A DNA stretch of 64,000 nucleotides from Flavobacteriales bacterium UBA2306 (GCA_002345565.1 DDVS01000001.1:490712-554711), one strand, 5' to 3'. Positions 33,541 to 42,704 are shown, counted from the stretch's first letter. The notes: generated by a model from the letters alone, not told the origin. Program-made: numbers and translations.

Positions 33541-33733
33541 ATTTTTTCTCTGCTAATTTACTCCAGGTATGAAGGATGTAAACAATAATAATCCCTAAAA
33601 TTCCGGATGAAATGGAGAATATAAATTTGGTATTTTCATCATCAAAAAATCCAGCTCTCCAGTCTATAGCATAAACATTAATCCCTACAAAGAGAATAAA
33701 AAGAGCTAAAAAAACTTTATAAAACGTCTTCAT
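33539..33733 (-). CDS. Small two-helix membrane protein
   Basis: 64 aa, unknown function. Helix 1 is MKTFYKVFLALFILFVGINV (possibly an uncleaved signal anchor), followed by a short polar loop YAIDWRAGFFDDENTKF. Helix 2 is FSISSGILGIIIVYILHTW, with the basic end SKLAEKK. The gene follows marC by 14 nt on the same strand, so it is likely the last gene of the batC-batD-marC transcript. The length and spacing support a real gene, but no family is recognised. Confidence 0.6.
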   Translation of the reverse strand: MKTFYKVFLALFILFVGINVYAIDWRAGFFDDENTKFIFSISSGILGIIIVYILHTWSKLAEKK

Positions 33734-33747
33734 TTATCATGTAATAT

Positions 33748-34350
33748 TTAAAAGTGAATATAATTCTGAAACAGTTGTGCAAAGTTAGCAGTAAATAATT
33801 TAATAGAGATGGCTAAAAGGATAATTCCGAAAACTTTTTGCAGCACTTGCAAAGAACCTTCCCCCATTTTTCGCTCTATCCACGGTGCTATTTTAAGAAC
33901 CAAATAAACAAAAAGTGTATTAAGAATGATACCGAAAATAATATTAACATCGTGGTATTCTGCTCGTAAAGATAAGGTTGTGGTTAAAGTTCCAGCGCCG
34001 GCAATCAAAGGGAAAGCAATAGGAACTATGGAAGCGGCCTGTGTTTGATTGGCTTTATGAATTTCTATTCCAAGAATCATTTCAATCGCAATAATGAATA
34101 TCACAAACGCACCGGCAATGGCAAAGGAATTGACATCTACACCAATAAATTTCAGGATTTTATCTCCAATAAATAGAAAAGAAATCATTAGTAATCCGGC
34201 AACTAAGGCCGCTTTTTCTGATTCAATTTTGCCAAATTTTTGACGTAATGATACAATAATAGGGACTGAGCCTAATATATCAATTACTGCAAAAAGAACC
34301 ATAAAAGCCGTCATTGTCTCCTTAACGGAAAAATGCTCCAAAAAATCCAT
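33748..34350 (-). CDS. MarC-family membrane protein
   Basis: 200 aa with six predicted helices. It belongs to MarC/UPF0056: FMVLFAVIDILGSVPIIVSL, GDKILKFIGVDVNSFAIAGAFVIFIIAIEMILG, ASIVPIAFPLIAGAGTLTT (the conserved 'PLIAGPG'-like motif), and NTLFVYLVLKIAPWIERKMG. The family was named from the E. coli mar locus but is not itself linked to drug resistance; some members are proposed amino-acid transporters. It is 50 nt downstream of batD. Confidence 0.9.
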   Translation of the reverse strand: MDFLEHFSVKETMTAFMVLFAVIDILGSVPIIVSLRQKFGKIESEKAALVAGLLMISFLFIGDKILKFIGVDVNSFAIAGAFVIFIIAIEMILGIEIHKANQTQAASIVPIAFPLIAGAGTLTTTLSLRAEYHDVNIIFGIILNTLFVYLVLKIAPWIERKMGEGSLQVLQKVFGIILLAISIKLFTANFAQLFQNYIHF

Positions 34351-34400
34351 AAGTATATTTTAAATATTTCGCAAAAATATAAAATATTTTTAACAATTTA

Positions 34401-36143
34401 TCAAAGTAATTTGTAAATAGCCTTTATATCTTTTAGAATTTCTAATTTTTTCTCTTTGGAAGAATAAGGCGTATATTTTTCCATGTTGATATTAGAAATT
34501 AATTGATTGTATTTTTCATACCAATTTTCTCCAAAATTAGTTCTAATATACTCTGAAAACCCCAATGAATATTTATTCTTAGAAAAATTGTTGGCTTCGG
34601 ATTTTAGCGTTTCAAAAGTGTCAAAAAATTTAGAATCAGATCCCTCTGCAATTAATTTACCGAGGTAATTAAAATAAGAATCTGCATCAAAAACCTGTTG
34701 GTTTTTATTCCGTAATAAGTTCTCAGTTTCTTCTATCGTTACAATAGGTTTTTGCCCTAAATTTCTTTTTTCCAGGTTTTTTTTCTTTTTTTCCTTATAT
34801 TTTTTTGTAGCATAAATCAACAAAACAGAACCCAGCCCAATGATTAAGAGATTAGCAAGAATACCTGTCCAATTGACTGTTTTGTGTTCTTTTATTTGTA
34901 ATGGTTTTGTATTCATGACCGGTGAATCTACTTGTTCCAGAACAGTATTGGTATATTCATTTACCTTTTGGAGTGTGGTTTTAGCGTTGGCAATATCCTG
35001 TGAATTAACTGCATTTAGTGCGAGAAATTGAGATCCAAGTTCCACATACTTTTCCTGTTTTGGATCAAAGTAAGAAAAATCCTCTGTTACGATTTTAATA
35101 TCACCTCTTTTTTTTGGAATAATAACGTATTGAGCTTCTATTTCCCCTTCAATACCATCTGTGGTAGCTTTGGAATTATTGATAATTTTTGGTTCAAAGG
35201 TTTCATAATCCGGAGAAGGAAGAATTTTCGGTAAAATTGAAGGAGAGAGATTTCCATTTCCATTAACTTTTACAGCAACATTAAAAGCTTTGTTGATTTC
35301 AAAGTTTTCTTTGCTTTTATCAATTAGTTCTACCTTTACATTATATTTACCCACTGCATCTCTGAAACTTTCTGGCGCGCCTTCTGGCAGTCTTTTGACA
35401 TTAATTTTCACTTTATTAGAAATCAGACTGCCTTTGTGACCTGCTATTGGCACTTCCGCTCCCGGAATATCCATGACACCAACAACTTTTGGGACAATCA
35501 CGAACATCCCTACCACCTGAGAAGAATAATTATTTTCTGAATCTTCAATAGATTCATCAAAATTGGCAATTGATCTGATGACAAAACTTTTACTGTACCC
35601 AAACTTGGAAGTTTCCAAATGTCTGAATCCCGAGATATTTCTGCTAAATGCTTTTAAAACGGCTATCACAGGTTCATCCTTGTAAACTTCTCTTTCTTCT
35701 ACCTGAAGATTGAGATACATATTTCTCGCAATATTATTGGATGTTGCAGGTTTTCTTTCTGCTTCTCTCACCAATACTTCAATAGGTTCGGTTTTGTACA
35801 TTTTCCCATTGACTTTTACAAGAGCAGAGCCAATTTTGAAGCTTCCAGCCTGTTTTGGATCCAAAGAAAATTGATACACCATTTGGTTGATTCTGATTTT
35901 CTTAATAGGATCTATAAACGTATTTTGTTCAGAAGCAAATTCGTAATTAAATTTAGAAAAATCTGGTAATTTGAGAGGTGTTTCCTGGATGAGATCTTCA
36001 CCGAATATTTCCAGAACAATAGTGAAGACAAAGGGCGAATTCATCTTGCCTTCTTTGGTGTTGACCTCGGAATAAAGATTAACCTGAGCAAACGAAAAAA
36101 CGGATGCTAATGCGAATAATATATATAAATTTTTTCTTATCAT
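34401..36143 (-). CDS. batD: BatD-like membrane protein
   Basis: 580 aa. Signal peptide (IRKNLYILFALASVFSFAQ), then tandem beta-sandwich domains typical of BatD/oxygen-tolerance proteins (EVNTKEGKMNSPFVFTIVLEIFG, YQFSLDPKQAGSFKIGSALV, FEINKAFNVAVKVNGNGNLS, TVIIPKKRGDIKIVTEDFSYFD-like blocks). One membrane helix lies near 425-445 (LANLLIIGLGSVLLIYA), with a cytoplasmic tail of ~130 residues. It abuts batC with no gap (TAA|ATG). The Bat proteins work with MoxR AAA+ and vWA proteins (BatA/B) in envelope stress tolerance; those partners are not encoded next to it here. Confidence 0.85.
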   Translation of the reverse strand: MIRKNLYILFALASVFSFAQVNLYSEVNTKEGKMNSPFVFTIVLEIFGEDLIQETPLKLPDFSKFNYEFASEQNTFIDPIKKIRINQMVYQFSLDPKQAGSFKIGSALVKVNGKMYKTEPIEVLVREAERKPATSNNIARNMYLNLQVEEREVYKDEPVIAVLKAFSRNISGFRHLETSKFGYSKSFVIRSIANFDESIEDSENNYSSQVVGMFVIVPKVVGVMDIPGAEVPIAGHKGSLISNKVKINVKRLPEGAPESFRDAVGKYNVKVELIDKSKENFEINKAFNVAVKVNGNGNLSPSILPKILPSPDYETFEPKIINNSKATTDGIEGEIEAQYVIIPKKRGDIKIVTEDFSYFDPKQEKYVELGSQFLALNAVNSQDIANAKTTLQKVNEYTNTVLEQVDSPVMNTKPLQIKEHKTVNWTGILANLLIIGLGSVLLIYATKKYKEKKKKNLEKRNLGQKPIVTIEETENLLRNKNQQVFDADSYFNYLGKLIAEGSDSKFFDTFETLKSEANNFSKNKYSLGFSEYIRTNFGENWYEKYNQLISNINMEKYTPYSSKEKKLEILKDIKAIYKLL

Positions 36144-36881
36144 TTACCAATCCTTTTCGTTGCTTTGCGGCATCGAATTGGCTTTTTTATTTAAAATTCT
36201 TCTTGCAGTTTCTCTTTCACGATTTTCTATATCTCGCAAAATCATTTTTTCTGCTTCTTCCGGGATTTTGTTCTCCTGTTTTTTAGGTTGATTTGGTTTT
36301 CCTTTATCTTCCCCTTTTTGATTGTTTCCTTGTCCGTTTTGTTGATCTTTCTTCTGATTTCCTTTGTCGGACTGGTCTTTATTTTTTTGATCTTTGCCGT
36401 CTCCTTTTCCTTGGTTTGGATCTTGTTTTTGTTTTTGCTGATCTTTTTTCTCTTTATCTTTCAGCATTGCAATTTCATAATTTTTACGAATTGCTTCATT
36501 ATAAGGATCTTGTTTAAGAGCCTGTTTATAAAGTTCGGCCGCTTTTTCGGGATTATTGGATTGCATTTGCACATTCCCTTGATTGTAAATGGCTGCTGCT
36601 TTTTCGTATTTATTTTTCGTTAATCTGGCGGCTTTTTCATATTCCGCTGTCGCTTCTTCGTATTTTTTGCTTTTAAACAAGGCGTTTCCTAGATTATAAT
36701 GGGCTGTATAGTTGGTATTTTTTTCTGCTATTGCTTCGAGATATTTACTTGAAGAGGCATTGTATTCTTTAGCATCAAATTTTTTGTTTCCCTCATATAC
36801 TAGTGCATTATAGCTTTTCTGCGCAGCTAAAAACTGTGAGCAGAAAACACTAAAAATAACCACTATTATTCTAAAATCCAT
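36144..36881 (-). CDS. batC: BatC-like TPR protein
   Basis: 245 aa. Signal peptide ending FLAAQ, then three TPR units at ~25-135 (GNKKFDAKEYNASSSKYLEAI, HYNLGNALFKSKKYEEATAEYEKAA, IYNQGNVQMQSNNPEKAAELYKQAL). A low-complexity Lys/Gln/Asp/Asn/Gly stretch follows at ~140-205, and a conserved-looking end ENREREtARRIL-type helix precedes EKDW. This architecture is the TPR member (BatC/BatE) of Bat operons. Its promoter (36887-36916) fits the consensus well and lies 5 nt before the ATG. It is followed with zero spacing by batD. Confidence 0.82.
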   Translation of the reverse strand: MDFRIIVVIFSVFCSQFLAAQKSYNALVYEGNKKFDAKEYNASSSKYLEAIAEKNTNYTAHYNLGNALFKSKKYEEATAEYEKAARLTKNKYEKAAAIYNQGNVQMQSNNPEKAAELYKQALKQDPYNEAIRKNYEIAMLKDKEKKDQQKQKQDPNQGKGDGKDQKNKDQSDKGNQKKDQQNGQGNNQKGEDKGKPNQPKKQENKIPEEAEKMILRDIENRERETARRILNKKANSMPQSNEKDW

Positions 36882-36886
36882 TGCTA

Positions 36887-36916
36887 CAAATTTATCTGAT
36901 TTAATGTTAAAATCAA
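36887..36916 (-). promoter_or_regulatory. batC-batD promoter
   Basis: Minus strand: TTG (complement 36914-36916), 19 nt, TAAATTTG (complement 36887-36894). Five nt separate it from the ATG, predicting a leaderless message. Confidence 0.65.
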
Positions 36917-37008
36917 TACTTTAAAAGTTAAAGTTGGGTTAAAAAAAAGCTTAATAATTCCTTTGTTTTACGAGACTTTTAATCATTAAAAACTTCGGAA
37001 ATTATAAA

Positions 37009-37036
37009 AAAATCATCAAAGATTATTGATGATTTT
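37009..37036 (-). terminator. Terminator of the ABC-2 exporter operon
   Basis: AAAATCATCAA (37009-37019) pairs with TTGATGATTTT (37026-37036). On the minus strand it is followed by a T-run. It separates the ABC operon from batC. Confidence 0.8.
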
Positions 37037-37097
37037 CAAAAAGCAAAAATAAAATAACAATAAATATAAAATTCGCTTTATTTAAAGTTTTATAGAC

Positions 37098-37110
37098 AAT
37101 TGATTTACAG
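37098..37110 (+). repeat. Intergenic 13-mer AATTGATTTACAG (copy 2 of 3)
   Basis: Identical to 6785-6797 and 55507-55519. Lies 30 nt past the end of the ABC permease gene. Confidence 0.6.
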
Positions 37111-37140
37111 TTAATTAATTTATTTTATTTAAAGTAAAAA

Positions 37141-37986
37141 TTACCAATCTTTTTTCTTAAGAATCCAATAGCTACCAAAAATAAATATTGAGCACCAAAT
37201 TAAACAAGCTATTACACTTTCCCAAGGATATATAAACTTGTATTCTGCACCTAGTAATTTAGCTAGTTTGGTTCTTACCAAAGGAGATGGTATTAGTCTG
37301 GACATGCTTTCTAAAGGCAGATAATCTGTAATGTAATGTTGGGTAATCAGGGTTTTGCCTTTTTCTTTATCTGCAATATTTCTGATTAAAACAAATTTTT
37401 CCACCCCGGATAATACTCCTTCTACAAACCAAAACATAAAAAATGCAAGGAAAACAAATATCGATTTTCTGAATAAAATTGATAAAAACATCAAAAAACA
37501 AAAAAATGTCAATAATTTTAGAAAATAATTAAATATAAAATACACTTCTTTGAAAACTAAATCTATTCCTTGCGCTGTAGAATAAGTTTTACCTAATAGC
37601 AAGGCCACTATAAAAACCAAAAAGGTAGAGATAGTTGTAAAGCCCAAAATAGTAAGCAGTTTGGAAATTATGAATTCTTCTCGGCTTAGTCCATCGATAA
37701 GATTTTGCTTAAACATTCGATTGCTAAATTCTTGGCAAATTGAAAATACAATAATACAACCCAGAAATATTTTCAATAATCCAACAATGTAGGTGGTAAA
37801 ATTCCAAACACCAGGGAAATCATACATGCCCTGTTCTTTGAGATTGATAGTCTGTCCGAAAAGTTCAAAATCCATCAATCCTATCAACAATAAAAATATA
37901 AGAACTATGAAATACAAAAGAGCAAAAATCTTGAACGGTTTGTAATTTAGATTCTTAAGATATTCTAATTTTAATAATCGTATCAT
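37141..37986 (-). CDS. ABC-2 type transporter permease
   Basis: 281 aa with six predicted membrane helices, for example IFALLYFIVLIFLLLIGLM, FLGCIIVFSICQEFS, ILGFTTISTFLVFIVALLLG and FLMFLSILFRKSIFVFLAFFMFW. It has the cytoplasmic 'ICQEFSNRMFKQNLIDGLSREEF' type coupling region found in ABC-2 exporters of the BcrB/NosY kind. Its start overlaps the ATPase stop by 4 nt (ATGA), so the two form one exporter. The substrate is unknown; peptide or antibiotic self-protection exporters are among the relatives. Confidence 0.82.
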   Translation of the reverse strand: MIRLLKLEYLKNLNYKPFKIFALLYFIVLIFLLLIGLMDFELFGQTINLKEQGMYDFPGVWNFTTYIVGLLKIFLGCIIVFSICQEFSNRMFKQNLIDGLSREEFIISKLLTILGFTTISTFLVFIVALLLGKTYSTAQGIDLVFKEVYFIFNYFLKLLTFFCFLMFLSILFRKSIFVFLAFFMFWFVEGVLSGVEKFVLIRNIADKEKGKTLITQHYITDYLPLESMSRLIPSPLVRTKLAKLLGAEYKFIYPWESVIACLIWCSIFIFGSYWILKKKDW

Positions 37987-38882
37987 AGTGTATTTTGTTT
38001 TACAAGTTCCAGGAATTGCGTTTCCAGGCTTTCCTTTTTCTTCTGAAGATGAGAAAGAGAAATGCCTTTTTCAAATAATTTTTTATTAAGTTCCGATGCA
38101 GAAATATCATTGGAAATCTGAGCAATGATAAAGTCATCCTGCTGTTTTACAGAAGAAAAAAATCCAAAAGATTCCAATGCAGAAATAAGTTCAGAAACGT
38201 TATTTGCCTTCAGTTCAAAAAAGCCTTTTGTATTGCTCATAGCATCTACAGAGCCAGAGTAGATTGCGATCCCTTGTTTCAAGACAATAACGTGTGAACA
38301 GATTTTCTCAATCTCATCTAGCATGTGGCTGGCAACAATTATGGTAGTTCCGGATTTTGCAATTTTGCTGATAATTTCGCGAATCTGAATAATGCCTTCC
38401 GGATCTAGCCCATTTGTAGGTTCATCCAAAATCAAAACTTCGGGATTCGCCAACAAAGCAGAAGCTATTGCCAGGCGCTGTTTCATCCCCAGAGAATAAG
38501 TTTTGAACGCATCTTTTTTTCTTGCCGAAAGATTAACAATTTGTAAAACCTCATCAATTCTGGAGTATGAAATTTCTTTAATAGTTGCTACAATTTGTAG
38601 ATTTTTTTCTGCGCTCAGATAAGGATAGAAATTAGGTTGCTCAATAATTGCTCCTATTTTTTTTAGTGTTGCTGTGTCTGTGCCTTCTTTTCCAAACCAT
38701 TTCCAACTTCCCGATGTGGGATTAATTGTAGAGAGTAACATCCCGAAAGTGGTTGATTTTCCGCTTCCATTGGGTCCAAGAAGACCATAGACATTTCCTT
38801 TTTCTACATCGAAGGAAATATTGTTAACCGCAAGGTGTTTAAACTTTTTGGTTAAGTTTTTGACTTCCAAAATTTTTTCCAT
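37983..38882 (-). CDS. ABC-2 type transporter ATP-binding protein
   Basis: 299 aa, BcrA/CcmA-like. Walker A GPNGSGKST at ~residues 36-44, Q-loop IIEQPNFYPYLSA, signature YSLGMKQRLAIASALL, Walker B VLILDEPTNGLDP and switch His ASHMLDEIEKI. The C-terminal ~75 residues are the dimer/regulatory extension. It pairs with the overlapping permease downstream. A 117-nt gap containing a terminator separates it from the upstream SPFH gene, so it has its own promoter. Confidence 0.9.
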   Translation of the reverse strand: MEKILEVKNLTKKFKHLAVNNISFDVEKGNVYGLLGPNGSGKSTTFGMLLSTINPTSGSWKWFGKEGTDTATLKKIGAIIEQPNFYPYLSAEKNLQIVATIKEISYSRIDEVLQIVNLSARKKDAFKTYSLGMKQRLAIASALLANPEVLILDEPTNGLDPEGIIQIREIISKIAKSGTTIIVASHMLDEIEKICSHVIVLKQGIAIYSGSVDAMSNTKGFFELKANNVSELISALESFGFFSSVKQQDDFIIAQISNDISASELNKKLFEKGISLSHLQKKKESLETQFLELVKQNTL

Positions 38883-38971
38883 TTAATATTTTTTTGAATA
38901 GTCTTGAATTTCCTGTAATAGTTACAGCTAATGTTAATTAAACATAAATCTCGAAGACATTTAACGAAAAT

Positions 38972-38995
38972 AAAAAAATCCGATTGCTCGGATTT
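38972..38995 (-). terminator. SPFH-gene terminator
   Basis: AAATCCGA (38976-38983) pairs with TCGGATTT (38988-38995). The minus-strand 3' side is a seven-T run. Confidence 0.88.
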
Positions 38996-38999
38996 GGTT

Positions 39000-39929
39000 T
39001 TATAAGAAATTAGGATTTTGACGATTAGATTTTGGAGGCTCTGCATTATCAATTTGTTTGGAAACGGCCATTGCAGCAACCAAATCATTAAGCATTGTGC
39101 TGGCTGCAGTTGGTGTATTAGGCAGCAAGACAAGATTAGAACGGTTGTTTGCGCCAATGGATTGCAAGGTATCATAATGTTGCGTTACCACAATAAGCGC
39201 AGAAGCTTCGTGAGGCTCTATCTGAACGCTGTTCAACATTTTTACAGACTCTTCCAGACCTTTTGCAATTTCTCTTCTTTGGTCAGCAATACCCTGGCCC
39301 TGTAGCTTTTTGGATTCTGCTTCAGCTTTTGCAACTGCTACAATACGGATTCTTTGTGCCTCGGATTCATATTCTGCGGCGGTTTTTTCTCTTTCCGCTG
39401 CATTGATTCTGTTCATGGCATGTTTTACCTGCTCATCCGGATCAATATCAGTCACCAAAGCTTTGATAATATCATAACCATAACTGTTCATAGCTTCTTG
39501 AAGTTCGCCTTTTACAGCTACCGCAATATCGTCTTTTCTCACAAAAACATCGTCCAACTTAAGTTTTGGAACTTCGGCTCTAACCACATCAAAAACGAAT
39601 GAAGTAATTTGAGATTCGGGATTTTCCAATCTGTAATAAGCATCTGCTACTTGAGTTCTAATAACCTGATATTGGACAGAAACCTTCATTTTAATAAAAA
39701 CATTGTCCAGAGTTTTGGTATCAATCATCACGTCTAGTTGCTGAATCCGGAGATTCATCCTTTTAGAAATTTGATCTACAAAAGGAATTTTGAGATGAAG
39801 ACCAGCATGTCTCACGGAGTGGAATTTTCCCAAACGTTCAACAATAGCAGCTGTTTCCTGTTTTACAGTAAAGAAAGAAGCGAATAATGTAATGAGTCCA
39901 AAAAAGACGATTGCGCCTACAAATATCAT
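39000..39929 (-). CDS. SPFH/band 7 membrane protein (stomatin/QmcA-like)
   Basis: 309 aa. N-terminal membrane anchor (IFVGAIVFFGLITLFASFFTV), then a band-7 domain at ~25-200 (ETAAIVERLGKFHSVRHAGLHLKIPFVDQI, RIQQLDVMIDTKTLDNVFIKMKVSVQYQV, TDIDPDEQVKHAMNRINAAEREK). An Ala/Glu-rich coiled coil is at ~200-250. Such proteins form large oligomers in lipid microdomains and influence membrane proteases such as FtsH or NfeD-type partners. No NfeD gene is adjacent. Divergent from the PNGase F-like gene. Confidence 0.92.
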   Translation of the reverse strand: MIFVGAIVFFGLITLFASFFTVKQETAAIVERLGKFHSVRHAGLHLKIPFVDQISKRMNLRIQQLDVMIDTKTLDNVFIKMKVSVQYQVIRTQVADAYYRLENPESQITSFVFDVVRAEVPKLKLDDVFVRKDDIAVAVKGELQEAMNSYGYDIIKALVTDIDPDEQVKHAMNRINAAEREKTAAEYESEAQRIRIVAVAKAEAESKKLQGQGIADQRREIAKGLEESVKMLNSVQIEPHEASALIVVTQHYDTLQSIGANNRSNLVLLPNTPTAASTMLNDLVAAMAVSKQIDNAEPPKSNRQNPNFL

Positions 39930-40077
39930 CGGGTATAATTTTTCTTAAAGATAATTGATTTCAATGAATATAACAAATTGCAACTTTAGAATTTACCTAA
40001 ATCATAACATATATTGAAATAAATGACATTTAATTCAAAAAAAGCTTTTTATTAAAATTTAATTTACAAATATTTAA

Positions 40078-40085
40078 TAAATTTG
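40078..40085 (+). promoter_or_regulatory. -7 box of the PNGase F-like gene (TAAATTTG)
   Basis: TAAATTTG, 18 nt before the start codon. Confidence 0.5.
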
Positions 40086-40103
40086 ATTAGTAATTAACTA
40101 TTT

Positions 40104-41756
40104 ATGAAGAAAAAACTACTCTTTATTTGTGGAATATTTGCGCTCGCAGCTTTTTACAAATCTCAAAACATTACTGTTTTTAATGATGTCCCGTTTTACA
40201 GCATGTATCATTATTTGGGAGAAGGACAAACATTGCCGAATGAAGCATATTCTCAAATCCCAACAGGCGCTATCCGTCTTCACGCTTATGAACAAGATAT
40301 AATTTCAAGAAAATTAACTGATTCTGAAATTGCTACGATTGGAAAAAGTATAAAAATGAATATCGTATTAACGGCGGCCTGCGATAATTATGACAGACTT
40401 GCTGGCGTTAACCTAGTTTTGGTTCCAAAAGGAAGCACAAGCTATACTTATGACCAAGGAGATATTAAAAGGATAGAAATTGGACGTTTTATTACCCCTT
40501 TTATGAATAAGAATATTTCGCCAACACAGGTTCCGTATAGCTTCCAGATAGATAATGTTTCTAATATTTTACATGATTCTTCACTTGCCTCCGTTTATGA
40601 TTTCTGGATAGAGTTTCGTGCAGATGGTTATTCTGTAGCTGCTCAAACACAGGTTTCTGGCTGTGCAGACAGAACCGATGTCTTCCGCGGCAATTTAGAA
40701 TTTGTGACGTCCGGAACGACAACTACAAATGACCAAAACTTTTTTTTGCCATTAACTTATCGTCAAAAATTTAATAATTACAATGCCACAGACGTTACTG
40801 GTCAAACAACCAAATTAGTGAGTTTTACATTAAATCAAGATGTTCCTAATGCTGTTTTACACTTGATAACTTCAAATCACGGTTCTAATTCCGGGGGTGA
40901 GGAATATGTGAAAAGAGTTCATAATATTTATATAGACGACAATCTGGTGAGTCAATATATGCCAGGTGGCAAAAACTGTGAAGATTATAGACAATACAAT
41001 ACGCAAAGCAACGGAATTTATGGTACAACCGCCAAAACATTAAGAGGCTGGATCTCCTGGAATAACTGGTGTCCTGGAGATGCAATTCCTAATAGAGAAA
41101 TACCTTTGGGTAATTTATCCGCCGGAACTCATGTCATTAAAATTGATGTCCCTACAGCCACTTTTGTAGGACAGCAGGGTAATTTTCCACTTTCTATGTA
41201 TATTCAAAATCAAAAAAGTGGCGACATTGTTTGTGCAGCGCCTTATGATTTTAAAATTCAAAATCAAATAGGTACAAGCATCCAATTAACGTGGAAAGAA
41301 GCAGGAAACTCTAACCAATGGCAAACATTATGGGGAAGAAGAAACGTTTTTACATCTGCCGGCGCAGAAGTTTACCGCGATATAGAAAACCAAGCTTCTG
41401 ATACCAGGACAGATTTAACCCTTAATTGGTTTTATGAAACGTATGTAAAATCAAAATGTACCAATGATTTAAGCAGCACTTGGTTTGGTCCTATTTATTC
41501 TACTGTTGTAAGACTGGGAACTCAAGATGTTGACACTAAAAAATTAAGTATTTATCCAAATCCTGTAAAAGATTTTATTAATATCAAATCAGCGGGGAAA
41601 GTTAACAAGGTTTCGGTTTACAACACAGAAGGTCAAATTTTATTGGAAGCAGATTCTACAAAAATTAATGTATCAAAAATACCTTCCGGCATGTATCTTA
41701 TGAAAATAGATTTTGCTGATGGCGAGGTTCAAACTCAAAAACTAATCAAGCAATAA
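40104..41756 (+). CDS. PNGase F-like peptide:N-glycosidase with T9SS domain
   Basis: 550 aa. Signal peptide to about residue 20, then a two-lobe N-glycanase domain at ~22-375 related to PNGase F of Elizabethkingia. CDNYDRLAG (93-101) matches the CDEWDRYAN block, so Asp97 corresponds to catalytic Asp60. IEIGRFITPF matches YEIGRFITPY. GGEEYVKRVHNI aligns Glu267 with catalytic Glu206, and SWNNWCPGDAIPNR matches the APDRAGWCPGMAVP region. The partner of Glu118 is not clear. A fibronectin-III-like domain is at ~380-470 and a T9SS sorting domain (SIYPNPVKDFINIKS to LIKQ) at ~475-550. It would remove N-glycans from glycoproteins outside the cell. Confidence 0.85.
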   Translation: MKKKLLFICGIFALAAFYKSQNITVFNDVPFYSMYHYLGEGQTLPNEAYSQIPTGAIRLHAYEQDIISRKLTDSEIATIGKSIKMNIVLTAACDNYDRLAGVNLVLVPKGSTSYTYDQGDIKRIEIGRFITPFMNKNISPTQVPYSFQIDNVSNILHDSSLASVYDFWIEFRADGYSVAAQTQVSGCADRTDVFRGNLEFVTSGTTTTNDQNFFLPLTYRQKFNNYNATDVTGQTTKLVSFTLNQDVPNAVLHLITSNHGSNSGGEEYVKRVHNIYIDDNLVSQYMPGGKNCEDYRQYNTQSNGIYGTTAKTLRGWISWNNWCPGDAIPNREIPLGNLSAGTHVIKIDVPTATFVGQQGNFPLSMYIQNQKSGDIVCAAPYDFKIQNQIGTSIQLTWKEAGNSNQWQTLWGRRNVFTSAGAEVYRDIENQASDTRTDLTLNWFYETYVKSKCTNDLSSTWFGPIYSTVVRLGTQDVDTKKLSIYPNPVKDFINIKSAGKVNKVSVYNTEGQILLEADSTKINVSKIPSGMYLMKIDFADGEVQTQKLIKQ

Positions 41757-41772
41757 ATAAAACTTTCTAACT

Positions 41773-41804
41773 AATTCCTGCCAATAATAGCAGGAATTTT
41801 TTTT
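41773..41804 (+). terminator. Terminator of the PNGase F-like gene
   Basis: AATTCCTGC (41773-41781) pairs with GCAGGAATT (41790-41798), followed by a T-run. Confidence 0.88.
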
Positions 41805-41849
41805 AATTTCAATGGAAAATATTTAAGTTTAATCCACGTTTTTATACCA

Positions 41850-42704
41850 ATGAAATATTTTTTCTATATCATACCGCTGGTAATGATATCCTGTAAACCT
41901 TACGTCTCAAGAACAGAGTTTTCAACATTTTCTAATCATCCAATTGAAATAAAAAAAGTCAATAACCTGCGGGATTTGGGAGGTTTGAAAAATTCTGAAG
42001 GCAAGATTTTTAAAACCCGTTTAATTTACAGAAGCGGCAATTTGCATCAGCTTAAAACCTCATCTTTTGACGAAATAGAATCTTTGAACATAAAAAAAAT
42101 CATAGATCTAAGAACGCGTCAGGAAATTGCGAAAGAGCCAGATCATTTACCGAGTGATGTTAGTTATGAAAATCTGGCGGCTTTCCAAGATGAAAATAAC
42201 GAAATGGCAACGGCAAAAAACTTAGCCCTCAAAGGAAAAATATCTGCAATGGATGCGGATCAAAGAATGATTAAATTCTATACAGATTATGTGACAGAAA
42301 ATCCGGAAATGATTAAAAAAATCATCACACAAATCTTAGATTCCGAACACCCGATTATGTACCATTGTACTGCCGGAAAAGATAGAACAGGAATTATCAC
42401 TGCATTAATATTAAAGGTGTTAAAGTTTGACGATGGTATTATTTTCCAGGACTATTTGCTTTCTAACAATCAGAGAAAAATGATGATCCAGAAAAGATTG
42501 AATATGGCATATGATTTACATTTTTTATTTCCAAAATTAGACCTTGGTGTGATTGAAAAATCCAGCTGGGTAGAGCGTGATTATCTACAGGCAAGTTTTG
42601 ATGAAATTAATAAAAAATATGGATCTATGGAAAATTACATCCATCAAGTTTTGGACATTTCTGAAGAACAAAGAGAATTGTACATCCAGAAATTTTTACA
42701 ATAA
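41850..42704 (+). CDS. Lipoprotein tyrosine/serine phosphatase
   Basis: 284 aa. Lipoprotein signal MKYFFYIIPLVMISC with Cys15, then KPYVS. A Tyr_phosphatase_3-type (atypical dual-specificity) domain covers ~30-270: NNLRDLGGLKNSEG, FKTRLIYRSGNLHQL, KKIIDLRTRQEIAKEPDHLP, and the P-loop HCTAGKDRTGIITALIL near residues 172-188 with nucleophile Cys173. The family includes Mycobacterium PtpB and lipid or phosphoinositide phosphatases. Anchored outside the cytoplasm, it may act on extracytoplasmic phosphate esters. It sits 93 nt after the PNGase F-like gene but beyond a terminator. Confidence 0.88.
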   Translation: MKYFFYIIPLVMISCKPYVSRTEFSTFSNHPIEIKKVNNLRDLGGLKNSEGKIFKTRLIYRSGNLHQLKTSSFDEIESLNIKKIIDLRTRQEIAKEPDHLPSDVSYENLAAFQDENNEMATAKNLALKGKISAMDADQRMIKFYTDYVTENPEMIKKIITQILDSEHPIMYHCTAGKDRTGIITALILKVLKFDDGIIFQDYLLSNNQRKMMIQKRLNMAYDLHFLFPKLDLGVIEKSSWVERDYLQASFDEINKKYGSMENYIHQVLDISEEQRELYIQKFLQ

